A stretch of DNA of 64,000 nt from Plotosus lineatus. Lineage: Eukaryota > Chordata > Actinopteri > Siluriformes > Plotosidae. The notes beneath the pieces are model-generated. The model was given only the letters and a program-made list of their open reading frames with translations, searched no databases and was not told the origin of the DNA. The number at the start of each line of letters is the position of its first letter. Position 1 is the stretch's first letter. Made by a program: the position numbers and the translations under genes. The stretch is from NCBI GenBank assembly GCA_024760905.1, contig CM045733.1:22412501-22476500 (forward strand). The letters are read 5' to 3'. Of the stretch, positions 53,906-64,000 are shown in pieces.

Positions 53906-54432
53906 ATCTCAGTGTTCACTATCAGACTTAGTTTAGATTTTGGCTTCAGTTTAGTAACTTCCTCTTACAGCTTCCTAAATATTACCAAGACTGTTGTTTC
54001 ACGTCCTATATCAGAAATAATATAAATGCCAGAACAGCACCACAGCAATGTTTAAAACTGGCATATTAATATTAATGTAATGAAAATCATTACACCAGTG
54101 CCTGATGAAGTTTCAGTACATATTTTATAATATGGAAAATACAGAATAACTTGTACAAATGAATATGTCAATCTTGTGTGCGTAGTCTGTGCGGTCACAC
54201 AAGGAAGCCTCCTTCCACCCTCACACATTAGTGCACACACAAATACACACATGCACACACACACTCCCTCTGCATGGCCAAGGAGTGTGGGGCGAGTGTG
54301 TGAGCGTGTGTGCAGTGAGGACCAGAAAAATACTTACACCGAGAAGGAGTCAGGGGGAGCAGAGAGGCGGCGCAGGTCTGCTGCGCACACTTTCTGAATG
54401 CTGCACCAGCACAGGCAACACAGGAGCAAGCA

Positions 54433-54471
<39 letters not shown>

Positions 54472-54935
54472 AAGAAAGAAAGAGTAGAAATGAGGTGGAG
54501 GAGGGGAGGGGGACACAAATATGGATAAGAAGCTCAATTTAGTTATTAGCGAAGGAAAGTGATGTGGAGAATTAAAGACAGGTTAGACAGCAACAGAGAA
54601 AGAAACACTGCCGAGTGAAGGAGTGAAGAGAGGGACAGCGATCAGTGCTATTCAGAGCTGATCACACAGACCACAGAAGGGAATGCGACTTGAATCAGAC
54701 CATAAGCTTAAACACCAGGCAGAATCACACAGGCTAATTACACAACCAGAACCAGCCACTCAAGTTGTTCAAAATCAGGTGTATGTCCATATGTGTGTGA
54801 GAGCTGAACGTTCCAACAGTAAAAAGCGAAAGTCTGTTGGGCTTTTTACACCGAGCCTACTGGTTCATCGGGCTGAAGCTTATCCCCAGTTTCCATGGTG
54901 TTAAGTGATTAGGAGTTTAACTGCTCCCGGATGTG
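53906..54935. other. dgki intron; (GA)n tract, no exon recognised
   Basis: Holds a (GA)n microsatellite at 54438-54467 and a slightly GC-richer stretch at 54280-54420. I could not tie either to a gene. Confidence 0.35.
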
Positions 54936-55012
54936 ATGCTATGCCAAATCAAACATGCGAATCATTCACTGTGGTGACCCCTGAAAAAGGGAAAAAGCCG
55001 AAAGGAAATCTC
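54936..55012 (+). mobile_element. SINE family A 3' fragment
   Basis: 'atgccaaatcaaacatgcga', 'cactgtggtgacccctg', 'gccgaaaggaaatctcatct'. Confidence 0.7.
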
Positions 55013-55104
55013 ATCTCAATCTCTCATCATAGTTATTCATCTGGAGAAAACACCCCCCCTTTCTTTTTATTATATCTAACAACACATTCTAACCAAAGCA
55101 TATA

Positions 55105-55780
55105 CAGTGATCCCTCACTACTCTGTGCTTCAGTTTCTGTAGTTTCAGTGCATTGTGGGTTTTTCAAAAATATTCTTCGAAAAACAAAAAAATAAGGAAA
55201 TTCAGGAAAAATAGTGGAAAATGTAAAGAAAATGCAAAACAAGGCCAATTAAAAAAAAAAAAAAAACCCGACAAAACTACTTACATTTTTATGTATCTGT
55301 GTGTGTGTGCGCGCGCACGCATCTGTATGTCTGTGTATTTATATTTTATTTACATCTTATGTATTATTTTTGAATGTTTAATTGCTATTATAAGCATTTA
55401 TAGTGTTGAATATGTATTTATTGATATTATATACACATATACATGTACGTATACGGGGCAGTGGTGGTCTAGTGGTATAGGGCGCTGGATTGCTGATCCT
55501 AAGGTTGGGGGTTTGAGTCCCCACAAGGTTGTCAGGGTGTTTCCGCCTCTTGCTAAAAGGGTTGTGTCAGGAAGGGCATCCGACATAAAAACCTATGCCA
55601 AATCAAACGTGCGAATCATTCGCTGTGGCGACCCCTGAAAGGGGGAAAGTCGAAAGGAAATCTCATCTACACATATACATGTACGTATGCGTCATTCGGG
55701 GGGTGTCGATCCTACTTCACGGAAATCGGTGGTCTCGGGGCGAGGGGGGGGTCTCGGGTGTGAAAAGTCAGGGATCCCTG
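55105..55780. mobile_element. Tigger-like MITE with a nested SINE
   Basis: Ends cagtgatccctcactactct and 'aagtcagggatccctg' are complementary over the terminal ~15 bases, with TA on both sides. A SINE A copy is inserted inside. Confidence 0.72.
55453..55668 (+). mobile_element. SINE family A, internally deleted, clear TSD
   Basis: Perfect 20-bp target duplication acacatatacatgtacgtat at 55433-55452 and 55669-55688. The head and the RTE-related 3' part are present but about 130 bases of the body are missing. Confidence 0.92.
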
Positions 55781-55894
55781 TATACCCTGTATATAAAAAG
55801 AAAATCAGACCTTTTCTAAGGACTATGTATTATTACTAGCATACATTTTTTTCACATTAATATGTTTATCAATTAAATGTTCATAAACTCTTGT

Positions 55895-56250
55895 ATCATG
55901 GTGGTGTCGTAGTTAACACATCTGCATCAAGGCAAGAATGTCCTAGGTTCAAGTCCCATGTCTGCTAATGGTGTTTCTGTGTGAAGTTTGCATGTTCTGC
56001 TTGTGCTGCTGTGGGTTTCTTCCAGGTACTCCGGTTTCATCCCACAGTTCATAGACATGTACATAGTACAGCCAGTTAGCCTAATCTGCATGTTTTCCAT
56101 AATTCACTGTTCCAAATTGTCCCTAGCGGTGAGTATGAATGATTGTGATTGTGTTGGTCTTGTGACAGTCTGGTAAGCTGTACCCTGCTGTCACCCAGTG
56201 TTGGCTAAGATAGGCTCCAGTGTCCCCCGCAGCTAAGAGTAGGATTCAGG
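55895..56250 (+). mobile_element. SINE family B copy
   Basis: Head 'tggtggtgtcgtagttaaca', B-box-like 'ggttcaagtcc', body 'gtgtgaagtttgcatgttct' and tail 'ttggctaagataggctccag'. Confidence 0.75.
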
Positions 56251-56354
56251 ATTGGCTCCAGCCCTGTGTTCTACCCGGAACACTTCCTGTGTTGTTCTCT
56301 TTGTCTTGAAGTGGGAAATGTTCAAAGTGATCTATGTAGAAACCTATAATATAT

Positions 56355-56357
<3 letters not shown>

Positions 56358-56399
<42 letters not shown>

Positions 56400-56401
56400 G
56401 C
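56358..56401. repeat. (TG)n microsatellite beside a splice donor
   Basis: In the dgki transcript a (CA)n tract starting within about ten bases of the donor at 56405-56410. Confidence 0.9.
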
Positions 56402-56410
56402 ATGTCTTAC

Positions 56411-56610
56411 TCATTGAGCAGTGGAACAGATGTGCGTCTCTTGCTCTTCTGCACCATGTTGGCTTGGTTACGGAGTGAAATACGGAGTGTAGATGGTGCC
56501 AGGCGACAAGGCTCTCCATCTACCTGCACAGGCACCGTTTTGTTGGTGGTGAGAATCACTTCTCTGCACTGATGTAATCGTTCACCATGACCTCCAACCT
56601 GCAGCGCAGC
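56411..56610 (-). CDS. dgki: dgki accessory-domain exon
   Basis: A 200-bp exon, acceptor CAG (56611-56613), donor GTAAGA (56405-56410). It reads [20 protein letters not shown], then [40 protein letters not shown] and SVPLLN. The diacylglycerol kinase accessory domain closes the catalytic region that phosphorylates diacylglycerol to phosphatidic acid. The run SKRRTS-x-PLLN favours DGK iota over zeta (AKRRSAAPLHS). Starts in phase 0 and ends with two bases of a split aspartate codon. Confidence 0.95.
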
Positions 56611-56706
56611 CTGGTGCACCAAAGAATGATTATATAGTCCTGTGATTTTCAGCAAGATATGTCCCGTGCTTTCATAACACATCCAGCACATAAAGGAGCC
56701 ACTCAC

Positions 56707-56818
56707 CAGGGAGGCCATAGTAAAGCCAATGACCTCAATACTGCCATCATCATGCCGTTGAGGTTCAAAGTCTCTGTGGTCACCTGTGTTGCCCCAGGGC
56801 ATGGTCCCTGCACAGTAC
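56707..56818 (-). CDS. dgki: dgki catalytic/accessory exon (most 5' in window)
   Basis: A 112-bp exon, acceptor CTGCAG, donor GTGAGT (56701-56706). It reads [20 protein letters not shown], then [17 protein letters not shown], nearly identical to the mammalian DGK iota/zeta sequence. The upstream exons (C1 domains, MARCKS-like region, catalytic core) were not found up to 64000, so they must lie beyond the window. The thirteen accepted exons from here to the stop encode 387 residues without a stop. Confidence 0.95.
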
Positions 56819-56819
56819 C

Positions 56820-57402
56820 TGCAGATACATGAGGTAAGGAGGTGAAAATAAATGTTATATACAAATAGGATAATAACCATAAGAATCCAATAATAAATAC
56901 AATAATATCAAAATTATAATAACATTTGTCATTTACAAAATTTTGTGAAAATTAAAATCCAGGCCCACACTATGAGAATCACTGACATATAGTATATATA
57001 ACAGTTACAATATTCACTGAATCCAAGATGGCTATCACAGAAAGTTCCCCAGCGCCAGAGGCAAATAATTATTTTAGCATATACCACATGTGAACATCAA
57101 ACTGAGGATAAGCACTGGTCTGATGAGCCACTAGGCTTGGGTGTAAAAGCCCAACAGATTACCAACAAGTGAACATAAGAAAAGTGAAGAAAAATGAGAT
57201 TACATTTTTTTTTGATAAATTCAAGCATTCCTATACCTTTCTGGAGGCTTAATGCCTGTATGATATGCTAAAAACTCATAGCAGTAAGTCATGTGACTGA
57301 ATTTGTGGAATGAGATTGTGACCTTAAAGTTTGTTTCAAAAGTTTTTTTGAGCTGTGAATTAAATAATATGACTCTACCATGATGAACCACATCCACAAT
57401 AA

Positions 57403-57405
<3 letters not shown>
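56820..57405. other. dgki intron, no recognised feature
   Basis: No exon or repeat edge noticed. Confidence 0.35.
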
Positions 57406-57440
<35 letters not shown>

Positions 57441-57564
57441 GGATGTGGTGAAGGCGGACATGAAGGTCGTTGGAGTAAGAGTAGAAGATGCAGAGGATAG
57501 GGAGAGATGGAGGCAGATCATTTGCTGTGGCGACCCCTGAAGGGAAGAGCCAAAAGAAAAAGAA

Positions 57565-57647
<83 letters not shown>
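57406..57647. repeat. (AT)n microsatellite interrupted by a LINE fragment
   Basis: AT tracts at 57406-57436 and 57569-57647 flank the LINE piece. Confidence 0.92.
57437..57568 (+). mobile_element. RTE-type LINE extreme 3' fragment inside (AT)n
   Basis: Last ~130 bases of the LINE: MDVVKADMKVVGV and the tail 'gctgtggcgacccctgaagg'. Confidence 0.85.
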
Positions 57648-57648
<1 letters not shown>

Positions 57649-57658
57649 CGTGCCAACT

Positions 57659-60600
57659 AATGCAGCCGTGAGGGGGCACAAACCAGTGTCTCTCCCTCAC
57701 ACCGGTCCCAAGCCCGGATAAATGCAGAGGGTTGCGTCAGGAAGGGCATCCGCGTAAAACAAATGCCAAATAAACTATGCGAATCACAAGAAAGAACCAC
57801 ATACCGGATCGGTCGAGGCCGGGTTAACAACGACCGCCATCAGTGCCGTCAACCAACAGGGTGCTGATGGAAATTGGACTACTGTTGGTCGAAGACGTCG
57901 AAGAAGGAGAGGCGGGAGGCGTGTTCGTTTGCCAGAGAGAGAAGAGGAAAGGCATGAGTCTAGGACTGAAAGTAGGGACTTTGAATGTTGGAACTATGAC
58001 AGGAAAAGGTAGAGAGCTGGCTGACATGATGCAGAGGAGGAAGGTGGACATACTGTGTGTTCAGGAGACCAGGTGGAAAGGTCGCAAGGCTAGAAGCATA
58101 GGAACAGGGTTTAAGCTGTTTTATCACGGTGTGGATGGGAAGAGAAATGGAGTCGGAGTCATCTTGAAGGAGGAGTTTGCCAGGAATGTTCTAGAAGTGA
58201 AAAGAGTGTCAGACAGAGTGATGAGTCTCAAGTTAGAAATTAAAGGTGTGATGGTCAATGTTGTTAGTGCTTATGCCCCACAGACAGGATGTGAGCGAGA
58301 AGAGAAGGAGAGATTCTGGAGGGAGTTAGATGAAGTGATGCAGAGTACCCCCAGAGGTGAAAGAGTGGTCATTGGGGCAGACTTCAATGGACATGTTGGT
58401 GCAGGAAACAGAGGGGACGAGGAAGTGATGGGCAGGTTTGGTATCCAGGACAGGAACGCAGAAGGACAGATGTTGGTAGATTTTGCAAAAAGGATGGAAA
58501 TGGCTGTGGTGGATATTTTCTTCCAGAAGAGAGAGGAGCATAGGGTGACTTATAAAAGTGGAGGTAGGAGCACACAGGTAGACTACATCTTGTGCAGGCG
58601 ATGTAATTTAAAGGAAGTCAGTGACTGCAAAGTAGTAGCGGGTGAGAGTGTTGCCAAACAGCATAGGATGGTGGTGTGCAGGATGATGCTGATGGTGAGG
58701 AAGGTGAAGAAGGCAAAGGCAGAGCAGAAGACAAAGTGGTGGAAGTTGAAAAAGGAAGAGTGTCAGGTTGTCTTCAAGGAGGAGTTGAAACAGGCTTTGG
58801 GTGGTCAGGAAGTGCTTCCAGATGACTGGACAACTACAGCTAATGTGATCAGGGAGACAGGGAGGAGAGTACTTGGTGTGTCCTCTGGAAGGAAAGTAGA
58901 TAAGGAGACTTGGTGGTGGAATGAGGAAGTGCAGGAGTATGTACAAAGGAAGAGGTTAGCTAAGAAGAAGTGGGACATTGAGAAAACCGAAGAGAGTAAA
59001 CAGGAGTACAGGGAGACATAGCGTAAGGCAAAGGTAGCGGTGTCAAAGGCCAAACAGAGCGCGTTTGATGACTTGTATGCTCGGTTGGAAAGTAAGGAGG
59101 GAGAAAATTATTTATACAGGTTGGCACAGCAGAGAAATAGAGATGGGAAGGACGTGCAGCAAGTTAGATTGATAAAGGACAGATAGGGAAATGTATTGAC
59201 TGATGACAGAGGTGAGCTGGGAAGATGCAAAGAGTATTTTGAAGAGCTGATGAATGAGGAAAATGAGAGAGAAAAAAGAGTAGAAGAGGTGACTGTTGAG
59301 GACCAGGAAGTAGCAAAGATTAGTAAGGGTGACGTGAGGAGGGCATTGAAGAGGATGAAGAATGGAAAGGCAGTTGGCCCTGATGACATACCGGTGGAGG
59401 TATGGAAGTGTCTAGGAGAGGTAGCAGTAGATTTTCTGACAAGAACATTTAACAAGGTCTTAGAGAGTGAGAGGATGCCAGAGGAATGGAGGAGAGGTGT
59501 GCTGGTGCCCATTTTTAAGAACAAGGGAGACGTGCAGAGTTGTGGCAACTACAGAGGGATAAAGTTGATGAGCCATACGATGAAGTTATGGGAAAGAATA
59601 GTGGAAGCGAGACTAAGGGCAGAGGTCAGCATTTGTGAACAACAGTTTGGTTTCATGCCAAGAAAGAGCACCACAGATGCAGTGTTTGCTTTGAGGATGT
59701 TAATAGAGAAGTACAGAGAATGTCAGAAGGAGCTGCATTGTGCCTTTGTGGATCTGGAGAAAGCATATGACAGGGTGCCGAGAGAAGAACTGTGGTATTG
59801 CATGAGGAAGTCTGGAGTGGCAGAGAAGTATGTTAGAGTGGTGCAGGACATGTATGAGAGATGTAAGACAGTGGTGAGGTGTGCTGTTGGTGTGACAGAA
59901 GAGTTCAAGGTGGAGGTGGGACTGCATCAAGGGTCAGCTCTCAGCCCCTTCTTGTTTGCTATGGTGATGGACAGGCTGACAGACGAGGTTAGACAAGATT
60001 CCCCATGGACTATAATGTTTGCAGATGACATCGTGATCTGTAGTGAGAGCAGAGAACAAGTTGAGGAAAATCTAGAGGTGGAGGTATGCCCTGGAAAGGA
60101 GGGGAATGAAGATTAGCCTCAGTAAGACAGAATACATGTGCATGAATGACAAGAACCCAAGAGGAACGGTGAGATTACAGGGAGCAGAGATAAGAAAGGT
60201 GGAGGATTTTAAGTACTTAGGCTCAACAATCCAAAGCAATGGAGAGTGTGGAAAAGAGGTCAAGAAGCGTGTGCAGGCAGGTTGGAATGGTTGGAGAAAA
60301 GTGTCCGGTGTGATGTGTGATAGGAGGGTATCGGCAAGAATGAAAGGAAAAGTGTACAAAAACGGTGTTGAGGCCAACGATGTTGTATGGATTAGAAACA
60401 GTGGCCCTGGGGAAAAGACAGGAGGCAGAGCTGGAGGTAGCAGAGATGAAAATGTTGAGGTTCTCTTTGGGAGTAACGAGGATGGATAGGATCAGGAATG
60501 AGCACATCACAGGGACAGCACATGTAAGACGTTTTGGAGACAAAGTCAGAGAGGCTAGATTGAGATGGTTTGGACATGTACAGAGGAGGGATAGTGAGTA

Positions 60601-60800
60601 TATTGGTAATAGGATGCTGAGGCTGGAACTACCAGGCAAAAGGCCTAGAGGAAGGCCAAAGAGACGATTCATGGATGTGGTGAAGGAGGACATGAAGGTC
60701 GTTGGCGTAAGAGAAGAAGATGCAAAGGATAGGGTGAGATGGAGGCAGATGATTCGCTGTGGCGACCCCTGAAGGGAAAAGCCGAAAGGAAAAGAAGAAG
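57659..60800 (+). mobile_element. RTE-type LINE, full length (copy 2)
   Basis: Target duplication atagcgtgccaact at 57645-57658 and 60801-60814. At 3142 bp it is almost the same length as copy 1 and starts at the same sequence (tgcagccgtgag versus tgcagccatgag), so this is the natural 5' end. Confidence 0.95.
57843..60772 (+). pseudogene. RTE LINE polyprotein of copy 2, several breaks
   Basis: The endonuclease is intact in one 392-codon frame (57843-59021: TLNVGTMTGKGRELADMMQR, GADFNGHVGAGNRGDEEVMG). Then come a nonsense change (cag to tag) at 59019 and another near 59185. The reverse transcriptase follows (59196-60116, FADDIVICSES), with a small deletion near 60076 and an extra A near 60360. 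It keeps the C run that is shortened in copy 1. Confidence 0.9.
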
Positions 60801-60814
60801 ATAGCGTGCCAACT

Positions 60815-61222
60815 CCACCAGCATTGAGTCTATGATCATCAAGGCTCAACTTCGATGGGTGGGGCATGTAATTCGAATGGAGGAGTTCAGGATGCCAAGA
60901 CGCCTGATGTATGTTGAACTCCAGCTTGGCAAAAGAAACCAAGGTCGCCCAAAGCTGCGATACAAAGACACTGTGAAAGCAAACATCCAGTGGTGTCACA
61001 TCAAGCCGAAGGAACTTGAACAGCATGCTATAGACAGACCAAAATGGGTGGCCTCAATCCACAAAGCAGCTGCCAACTTTGAAAAAGTGCAGTGCCAGAA
61101 GCTCACTGCTGCCAGAGACAAGCGACACAGAACTGCATCAGCAGAAATCACTCGAACGGACTTCCAATGCCCCCACTGTTCAAGACTCTGCACCTCCAGG
61201 CTAGGACTGTAGAGTCTCCTTT
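60815..61222 (+). mobile_element. 3' fragment of a third non-LTR element
   Basis: One open frame (60832-61212) reads MIIKAQLRWVGHVIRMEEFR, KRNQGRPKLRYKDTVKANIQ and ends in a zinc-finger-like CPHCSRLCTSRLGL. This is the typical C-terminal part of another LINE ORF2, distinct from the two families above. The family was not identified. Confidence 0.65.
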
Positions 61223-61312
61223 GCATTCATCGATGAGCCGCAAAATGCAAACGTCATCATCGGATCCGATGGACAACCAAGAGAGAGATACACATACATA
61301 CATATATTTATA

Positions 61313-62099
61313 GACATTCCCCGCTTTATGTTCATTTGTTTTACGTATCTTTCGATTTTACGTTTTTTTTTTGTTTTTTTTTAGTTCTGTCAAATTTTGA
61401 GTTTAGCGTGCTCTCTGTAGTACGAGACGTACCTACGTAGTAAGCTGACGTAATACACTACTTACGCATGATGCTGCGTCCATTGTTTACAAACGACAGA
61501 CTGAACGTGCCCTCCCTCTTCCCAGTTCACCGCGTGTTACCCTTGTGTTAAGACGTCGTCTCTGTGATCTTTGTGATCTTTGTGTTTACGTTGTTTTGCA
61601 GACTTTTGTAACCCGAAGCAAATATGGTTGGTCAGAAGCGTAAGCCTAATAGTGATAGTGGTAATCAGAAAAAGCGGTATACCATCTCGTTAGAAAAAAA
61701 GATGGCTATTATCAAGAAAATTGATGCTGGTGAAAAACATGCGACTGTTGCATATTTCTCCCAAATGGCTCCGTCAACCATCGGAACCATTTACAAGCAG
61801 AAAGATCGCATCACAGAGAATGTTAAAGGTTATATTTGATACTGTATTTGATATTTAATTAGTGAATTTATTTGAAATTAATGTTGATATTATTTGATAT
61901 ATTTGAGATTATTTTATAATGTTATGTGTATAATAATTGATTTAGGGGTGTTTTATGAGATACGGTAATGGTATTTATGGATATATAGTATAGTATGAAC
62001 ATCATACGTCACTGGAACATACAGTAACAACTTACGTTTTTTTTCACCTTATGTTCGGCCGTCCGGAACCGAACTAAAACGTAAGTCGGGGTGCATCTG
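61313..62099 (+). mobile_element. Tigger-like element with a short transposase
   Basis: Ends 'acattccccgctttatgttc' and 'aacgtaagtcggggtgcatc' 'tg' are imperfect complements. Shares long blocks with the element at 42648-48992. Confidence 0.75.
61624..61839 (+). pseudogene. Tigger/pogo-type DNA-binding domain only
   Basis: A 71-residue frame, MVGQKRKPNSDSGNQKKRYT, then ISLEKKMAIIKKIDAGEKHA and a helix-turn-helix end MAPSTIGTIYKQKDRITEN. This is the CENP-B/psq-type N-terminal domain of Tigger transposases. The frame stops at once after it and the DDE domain is absent, so the element cannot move itself. The same start is decayed at 48312. Confidence 0.7.
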
Positions 62100-62254
62100 C
62101 ATACATAAATTTATACATAAATTTGTAAAAAATACAATTTGTTAATTTGTAAAAAAAAGTCGTGCCACTTTATGGGTTAAAATGGCTCAGAATGCCATAT
62201 CTTTGTTAAAAAATATCCTGAACCTTGCAGGTCATTGCTGATCTAGAGTTGATC

Positions 62255-62375
62255 ACACCGCGATGGCCTGGCGAGCTGTCCAGGGTGTACCCTGCACTCG
62301 CCCTGAGATGGGCGCCAGCCTCCCCCCAACTCTAATTAGGAGATTCAGAAAATGAATGAATGAATGAATAATAAA
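62255..62375 (+). mobile_element. SINE family B tail fragment
   Basis: 'gcgatggcctggcgagctgt', 'gcactcgccctgagatgggc', (GAAT)n. Confidence 0.7.
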
Positions 62376-63100
62376 AAGGTTATACAGCTTCCACAGTCCC
62401 TGCCATTCAGTGATAGTCTGTGATACTGTGCTCATTTTCAAATATCCACTGATCAAGACTCGTCATTCACAAATCCTGCAACACACATCTCCCAACCATT
62501 TTTCAGATCTATACAGTGGGTGGTGACAAAATCCAAGCTGGGGTGAGGCTACACTTGTAATGAGTTTCATGATGTCATGGATGTAAATTACACACTGCAG
62601 CCTTTTCTTGCCATGTAGCAGAACTGATGCAGCCCAACAGATGGATGGTGCACCCAACTGAGGCTGCAGCACCACGACAGTCACTCTGATTTTCTGCTAC
62701 TTCACCACTATAGTAAAAAGCAATGGTGCCCGGTGTTACCCAATTTTATTCTGAGTTTAGATGTGATGTGATTTCCTTGTTATGGGTCAGTTATTTTAGG
62801 TACATAAAGTGGGTAAATGGTCGAATAAGTTACTTTGGGTAAAAAAAAACAAGAACATAAATCACATGACCAAAATAATGTGGACACCTGACTGCAAAAC
62901 CCACAGTGGTGTTGCCTTAATCTATAATGTGATCTAAACACTAGTGAACAGTAATGCACCTACTCTAGAATCCATAGCTTACCGGATCTAACAGATATCC
63001 AAATATGGTCATCACAATTCATACAATTTACTCATACCGTTATACATTTCAAGTCTACATACTGATCTTAACAAACATTGCTATTTATTTACACACTTTG
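62376..63100. other. No recognised feature
   Basis: No exon of dgki or repeat edge recognised. A short minus-strand frame at 62463-62684 has no known motif. Confidence 0.35.
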
Positions 63101-63104
63101 CATG

Positions 63105-63362
63105 TGCCCCCAGTGCAGCTAACTGGGTTATCAAAGGTCGGCCATGTCTCTCACACCGTCTATGGTGTGAGGCATGTAAAAGAACCATTGCTGACTTTCA
63201 TAAAGAGTAGGCTGCAAAGCCGTCAGCGTGTTTCCACCCTGCGATGGCCTGGCGAGCTGTCCAGAGTGTACTCTGCCCTCGCCCTGAGTTGGCTGGGATG
63301 GGCACCAGCCTCCCCGCGACCCTAATTAGGATGAAGCGGTTACAGAAAATGAACTGAACTGA
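63105..63362 (+). mobile_element. Chimeric SINE: family A body, family B tail
   Basis: 'cagtgcagctaactgggtta', 'accattgctgactttcataa', 'gcaaagccgtcagcgtgttt' then 'ctgcgatggcctggcgagct' and 'ccccgcgaccctaattagga'. The tRNA head is missing. Confidence 0.75.
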
Positions 63363-63409
63363 ACTTTGCATGTGCTTACTCAGCAGGTTCACTTCAATTT
63401 GAATTCATT

Positions 63410-63772
63410 CAATCCATTCATTTTCTACACCGCTTAATCCTAATTAGGGTCATGGGGAGGCTGGCGCCCATCTCAGCTGACTCCACGCAAGGTGGGGTAC
63501 ACCCTGTGCAACTCGCCAGGTCATGGCAGAGCCGACACTCACCCAACCATTTATACTCACTTTCCCCAGTAGGAGTGATTTAGAACAGCCAATTAACCTA
63601 CTGTGCATGTTTTTGGACTGTGAGAGAAAACTGGAGGACTGTACCTGGAGGAAACCAAGGCAAGGACAGTGAGAACATGCAAACTGCACGCAGAAACACC
63701 CGAGCTTGGAATCAAACCTAGGACTTTCTTGCAGTGAGGCAGATGTGCTAACCACTACGCCACCGTATCGCT
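63410..63772 (-). mobile_element. SINE family B, full length
   Basis: Reference-quality copy on the minus strand: tail (GAAT)n, 'cgcttaatcctaattagggt', body 'gagaacatgcaaactgcacg' and head with 'gctaaccactacgccaccgt'. Confidence 0.85.
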
Positions 63773-64000
63773 TTCTGATGTAACTCTTAATACAAATTCA
63801 ATCTCAGCCGAAACCGAGAACAGGACTTGGCAGAAATGATTTTGATCCTCATGTGGAAAGGGACATCAATTCAGATTAATCCAAACTGATTCTGACTGAT
63901 TATCATACTGTAATGTGGACAGGGCCACAGCATCTTACCCTAGATGTAAAAAGGCCTTTTTTCAAGTCCCCACCTTAGTATGACGTGACCGGGAATCCAT
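63773..64000. other. Right edge, no recognised feature
   Basis: No exon or repeat edge recognised in the last 230 bases. Confidence 0.35.

Noticed and set aside
54228..54537. Possible extra dgki exon or alternative promoter
   Set aside because: The exons at 56411 and 50960 join in phase without it; the frame is dominated by a (GA)n tract.
62463..62684. 73-codon minus-strand frame as an upstream dgki exon
   Set aside because: It does not contain the expected sequence before YCAGTMPWG and has no convincing splice sites.
1..64000. CRISPR array, phage, plasmid or bacterial operon
   Set aside because: Spliced genes, microsatellites and eukaryotic transposons throughout; tandem repeats are microsatellites or SINE dimers without spacers of uniform length.

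Overview
The window looks like nuclear DNA of a teleost fish. It holds split vertebrate genes with GT-AG introns, long dinucleotide microsatellites, and a dense mix of Tc1, Tigger-like, hAT, RTE-type LINE and tRNA-derived SINE copies. I saw no bacterial operons, phage genes, CRISPR arrays or intact tRNA genes.

Three host genes can be supported, all on the minus strand. (1) At the left edge, a GC-rich first coding exon (76-343) matches the N-terminus of a RASSF1/RASSF5-type Ras-association protein and ends inside its C1 zinc finger; the gene continues left of the window. (2) A bcl2l14 (Bcl-G) orthologue runs from a promoter-like region near 18.5 kb to a stop at 10253. Five exons, plus two alternative first coding exons, join in frame to 272 or 286 residues, with a BH3-like LVELLREHGDKL and a BH2-like end. 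(3) The 3' half of a type IV diacylglycerol kinase, best matched to dgki (DGK iota), occupies 56818 to 22849. Thirteen phase-compatible exons encode the end of the catalytic/accessory region, a linker, ankyrin repeats and the C-terminal PDZ ligand ETAV. Its 5' half lies beyond the right edge.

Most remaining DNA is mobile elements, often nested with clear target-site duplications (TSDs). A Tigger-like element (42648-48992) holds a Tc1/Sleeping-Beauty-like element, which holds a near-complete RTE LINE (42998-46142). A second full-length RTE LINE is at 57659-60800, and truncated copies lie near 6, 17, 28.5, 38.8, 40 and 41.7 kb. A second LINE family is at 32421-35417 and 4.8-5.5 kb. SINE family A shares both its middle and its 3' tail with the RTE LINE, so that LINE probably mobilises it. 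SINE family B has the common fish tRNA-type head. Some SINEs are head/tail chimeras. At least eleven TA-flanked elements beginning 'cagtg.tacctc' or similar are Tigger-like MITEs, two of them carrying the same solo LTR.

No new multi-gene system is evident. The strongest oddities are (UG)n tracts lying against three dgki 3' splice sites, the LTR-in-MITE composites including an LTR palindrome, and the modular SINEs. Splice sites and repeat edges were read by eye; no alignment or database search was run.
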